From NCBI GenBank assembly GCA_019009955.1, contig CM032230.1, positions 121,896,501-121,960,500 on the forward strand: 64,000 nucleotides of DNA, written 5' to 3'. Both the position numbers and the translations under genes were made by a program. Within the stretch, counting starts at the first letter, position 1. Each line of letters starts with the position of its first letter. Source of the DNA: Riptortus pedestris (lineage: Eukaryota; Arthropoda; Insecta; Hemiptera; Alydidae). Of this stretch, positions 60,101 to 64,000 are shown piece by piece. The notes under the pieces are model-generated. The model did no database searches. It had not been told where the DNA came from and saw only the letters and a program-made list of their open reading frames with translations.

Positions 60101-62378
60101 TAACAACACAACTATTGATGAATTTCCGGAACAAGACATTCATGATATTCCTTTCAAAGTTTAGCAAAGTTCATACATATATTTGTCATAATTTGAGAGG
60201 TATTTCAGATTCCCAAAGTAATACTTGAGTTGTATAAAAGTGATGAAAGAGTGACAGTATCCATTGCAAAACTTATCATCTATTAATAAGAAGACTGTAC
60301 CATAAAAACATATATATATATATATATTTTACAAATTAACTTGAATTAAGTTTAACTACATTGTAGAACACTTTTACATACATTACAGTACAATTAAACT
60401 TTGCACAGATGATCTCCACATTTCACAATAAAGGGCTTTTTATTACATTTTAAAGCATAATAAAATTAATTCTGGATATCCAAGAACCCAAATCTTCTTG
60501 ACCAACAAAATATTGCTAAATAATACGTTTGCTCAGAGTAATGTTAGTTTCTATTTAATATCTAATATCTATAAGACTTAAAAAAATAAAATATGCCTAA
60601 ATTTTATGATTCTATAGTGCACTATAAGCACTATTGCAGAAAATATAAGTCAAATGAAAAATCATTGTTCGAGGGTCATTTTAAAAATAGAACCTTTTAT
60701 TTGTTATTTTTTGAATTGCTTCTATAGACAACACTAGTTTTGCATTCTAGATCACTAGGTCATATAAGTTATAACCACGTAATCGAGCCACATGGCTAAG
60801 ATAGAAGAAAAGAAAAAAAACATGAATTTCTGGAGGTTTTTATAAAACTTCTACTATCAGATACTAGCAAACAACTGTTATTTACATTTATTAGAACATT
60901 TATGTACATTATTAGGATTAAGTTGAATGTCAAGGTGAATTTCAACAATAAGTCTTATTTGAATTTAAGGAAAGCAATTAACTGAATCAAAACCTGTCTG
61001 AATGTATAAAATTAATAGATAATATACTTTCCTGAAAGCACTCGGCAAAAACAAGATAATGCAAGATGAAGAATATAACTACTGAGAGGGACACTGTAAG
61101 TTCCCATTAACTGTAGGATTGAGAGAATTTGTAGTCTGTCACTTATCTTTCAGTGTTCACTCAGCATTCTGAGGCATTTGAGGACTTACTTCATTGAAGA
61201 AATTATTAACATCCTATGCTATAGAATGCCCACACGACAAAGTGCATTGCTTTATTACTAATTGTAAGTATTCCCCCAACAAAAGCCATGTGACTGAAAT
61301 GTGGTTTATAGATATTATTATAAGCCATATTCAAATTCGTTACAGATAAACATATGTTATAGCCAATAACAAATGGTAAATAATTTAATGTGAACATTCA
61401 ATGAGAGGCTCAGTACTTCTAAAGCGTATTAGGAGAAAACATAGGTAGTTCAACTCTTCACAAGTATTTACTCCTCCAAATAATTTGAAAGCACGTGGTG
61501 TCAAACATCAGAAAGCTAAAAAGAACTTTTTAGCGAGTTCACCTTCTCATTTATTAGAAAAGGTGAATTGTATAGATTTGTAAGTACATGAAAATTAATT
61601 TAATAAGATCCACTTCTTTCTTTATAGTGAAAAGTTAAGAATTATTGTACAAACAAGCTTATTGTTCAGACCTTGATACTTAAAATCAACTGAATATAAA
61701 ACCATGTTGATATAATCAATTTTACTATTTTTGATAGTGTTCTTAGGATGTGGTGACAATTGGGCTTTAAAATTCTTGATGAGATCTTAAGCAATTTCAA
61801 GCTATTACTCTGGATTAACAAAGTTATCTATATAATGTTTCAATAATGAGATTACTTATAATTTAGCTCTAATTAGTTGAGAGTAGAGTTACATTATGTA
61901 TTTGATCGAGTTCTGGAAATATTTTAGATTCAAATTTTTCCAACATAAATTTCATGAAATTATTTATCCATAGAGTAAATTGAAAGTATATCTAAACCAA
62001 TGCCAATGTGACATAGTTCTCTGTTGAAGGTATTGTGTGTAGGTCCATTATTATATTATTCAAAAACAATTTTTTTCTCCTTGACTACAAAAAGACTTAT
62101 TACTATAAAATGACCCTCATAATATGGGAGAATTAATTATTAAGTATGTAAATAACACTAGCCAGGAATAAAATACATGATTCCTCTGTTCATGAGTGCA
62201 TAAGTGCATGATTTATTCCATGTGACTAAGGTCAGAAGGGGAAAAAAAAAAACTTAAGCATGCCTCACTACATATAAAAAGTTGCATATTTGTAAATACT
62301 AAAGGTTATTATGAAAAAATAAAATAAAATGGAGTTGGGAAATTGAAAAACTATATCATTGTCAGGAACAATACCTAC
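57105..62378. other. Anion exchanger 5' intron
   Basis: AT-rich intron sequence. 58320-58617 is an old minus-oriented helentron-like fragment (listed separately). The segment AGTACAATTAAACTTTGCA is repeated at about 59328 and 60387. No exon-like frame on the gene strand was found here. Confidence 0.45.
58320..58617 (-). mobile_element. Helentron-like element, old fragment
   Basis: ACGTGAGTAGGAGTCACAGT, GATTTCTCGATGTGATACAT, CATTCCAAAACACTCTCACA and TTTTACATGAAATGGTTAAA follow the order of family blocks. It ends in a (TA)n tract at 58597-58616. Both termini are missing and divergence is high. Confidence 0.4.
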
Positions 62379-62393
62379 CTTTTTTCTTTGCAG
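62379..62393 (-). other. Candidate 15-nt microexon of the anion exchanger
   Basis: On the minus strand ATCAAG precedes CTGCAAAGAAAAAAG, which is followed by the strong donor GTAGGT. A pyrimidine-rich tract precedes the AG. The phase fits exactly: CT, then Ala-Lys-Lys-Lys, then G that joins the CT of the 56895-57104 exon to give Ala. Inclusion adds five residues without changing frame. A Lys/Ala-rich linker just before the membrane domain is plausible for AE proteins. It is supported only by splice signals and phase, so chance is possible. Confidence 0.4.
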
Positions 62394-64000
62394 CTTGATA
62401 AAATAATAAAAACAAATTACCAAAAAATATTTGATAACATTATAAAACATTTAGGGATACGTCCCTCATCATCCTTATAAAATGTTCAGGCTGAGAATTG
62501 GCTGTCTAAAGGTAGCCAACCTTCTTTAATTTCAAATTTAACAGAGTTACTCCAGGTATTCCCCTTTACCAATATCTAGTATATAGTAACACTCCTTTAG
62601 TTATGAATAATTTAAGCTATATTTTGATATTTGTTTTCAGAGAATCAAATATGAGTTATATTCTTTTCTTTGAATTTTGTTTCAACCAATTATATTTGCA
62701 TGATATAAAAATTTTAACCCAATTTTCTAAATATTCAATTTATGGCTATTTTGGACCAATGATGTAGGGAAGGTTTAACTAAAGGAAGTTAGGAGTGTTA
62801 CTAAATATCTGGAATACCCGACAAAAAAGGCAAAACTTTAACAAAAAAATAAAATTAATGTGATGTATTTTTAAGAATTTCAACTTTTCTTATTCAAACT
62901 ATTAAATTGGCTAATTAATAGTTTTTGATTGTTTTAAACCTTCCTTAATTTTATTTTTACAGAATCAGCCTGATAACCCTCTTGACTGGCTGATAGACTG
63001 ATAATTTTTGTCTATTGCAATAAAAGTGTTATTTCTAGGCCATAAGTTATGTAAAAGCATCAGCACAAAGACTTTGAAGCACTACAGTGCATCATATGTA
63101 ATAGGCCTAATTGCGTTTTAGTCCTTAAATACTTGAAGATAGTGTTCTATACTAGAGGTGTGAACATTATTTCCTTTAAAACATATTCCAGACATTTGGG
63201 ACCTAAGACCTTTGTTTATCTGTATTATATATCCAACTTCTCACATTCAACAATAACTGTTCCAAAGAAGCACTCTATCCTTTTTTCTGGCTTTTTACAA
63301 CTATATTTCATAAATTATTTTTAAAATTTAACTATTTTATCAATAAATTATCGAGTATTGTATGTTTAAAAAGAAAGATTCTAAATACTTTTGTATAAAT
63401 TACTTGCTTGACTTCAATAAAACATTTAATAACAAAGATTATATTCCAAAATAAAATTTAAATAATCATAATGAATAATTCATTCGAAGGAGGCTTTGCA
63501 CTCCCACTGGACCTAAGTACAGTAAGCCACATCACAGCCAAAGTACATTCATATACTAACATAATACACTGAAATAAGAACACAATGTTACAAACCCCAG
63601 GGCCACTCTTTTTGTCTATTATTCTATAGTGAAAAGAAAGTAAACAATAGCTTCGGACGAATTTGAAGACAGGGTTAGATAGTCAGCCTTCTTCATCTAC
63701 AGGTATTGTGACAGGTACACTGATGTGGTATGTCAGTCCATCTGGCAATCTGGTTCAGGGTACTGAGAGAGAGTAATCGTGAACATAATCAAGCAATAAT
63801 GAGGAAGTGTTCTATGTTATCACTAAAACCACCATAAATTAATTGAAAAGGAAGCTATTAAAGTTTACTATGTTAAAACATAGCTGCAGAATTCTAAGAT
63901 CTATCTGCAAGAGTTACTGGCATTTTTATTTTAACAAATAGATTTGTGTAAATAATACTCTTAAAATCACAATATTTAAATTGACCAGATCATTTGTAGT
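62394..64000. other. Sequence right of the candidate microexon
   Basis: This is probably more of the anion exchanger's intron. 62545-62830 contains an imperfect inverted repeat (AGTAACACTCCTTTAGTTA versus its complement near 62772-62806). No exon encoding the AE cytoplasmic domain was recognised on the minus strand. Confidence 0.35.

Overview
The window is AT-rich animal nuclear DNA with spliced genes, long introns, many (TA)n tracts and dense interspersed repeats. The mix of transposons (mariner, pogo/Tigger, Penelope-like, R1/I-type and RTE-like LINEs, Helitron, tRNA-derived SINEs, DINE-1-like elements) and the gene types suggest an arthropod, most likely an insect. I cannot name the species.

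Three host genes are legible, all on the minus strand. (1) 1360-5901: a Mos-type Ser/Thr kinase. Four phase-consistent exons are visible and the last exon(s) lie left of the window. (2) 11047-20866: a 156-residue HMG-box protein with a degenerate first box and a standard HMGB-type second box, plus a probable 5' UTR exon near 26.6 kb. (3) 36685-57104, probably reaching 62393 and beyond: the C-terminal 613 residues of an SLC4 chloride/bicarbonate anion exchanger of the AE1-3 type, in ten exons with matching splice phases. These genes look like unrelated neighbours (meiotic/MAPK signalling, chromatin, pH and anion transport), not a functional cluster.

Most of the remaining DNA is mobile-element debris. 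The dominant family, about 18 copies or fragments and on the order of 10 kb, starts with AGCAGATTTCCC inside a 20-bp palindrome. It carries an internal (TA)n tract and ends with the inverted copy GGGAAATCTGCT, a hairpin ACGCAG-CCC-CTGCGT and GACGGAC plus a T run. This matches the architecture of helentron-associated elements (DINE-1/HINE-like). Several copies are nested hosts: a mariner with exact TA duplication sits in one (7678-8930), a canonical Helitron with three ~298-bp internal repeats in another (40822-42096), a SINE in a third (29160-29391) and a terminal-inverted-repeat element in a fourth (28360-28936).

Region by region: 1-6 kb Mos with SINEs and helentron-like copies; 6-11 kb intergenic with a Penelope-like foldback and the mariner-bearing copy; 11-21 kb HMG gene, whose introns hold a 4-kb LINE with an intact RT-RNase H frame; 21-27 kb LINE fragment, GC-rich inverted-repeat element, SINEs and microsatellites; 27-36 kb repeat-saturated intergenic DNA plus a decayed unidentified coding strip (33.7-34.6 kb); 36.7-57.1 kb anion exchanger with Helitron, Tigger, Penelope-like and RTE debris in its introns; 57-64 kb long intron with one candidate 15-nt microexon.
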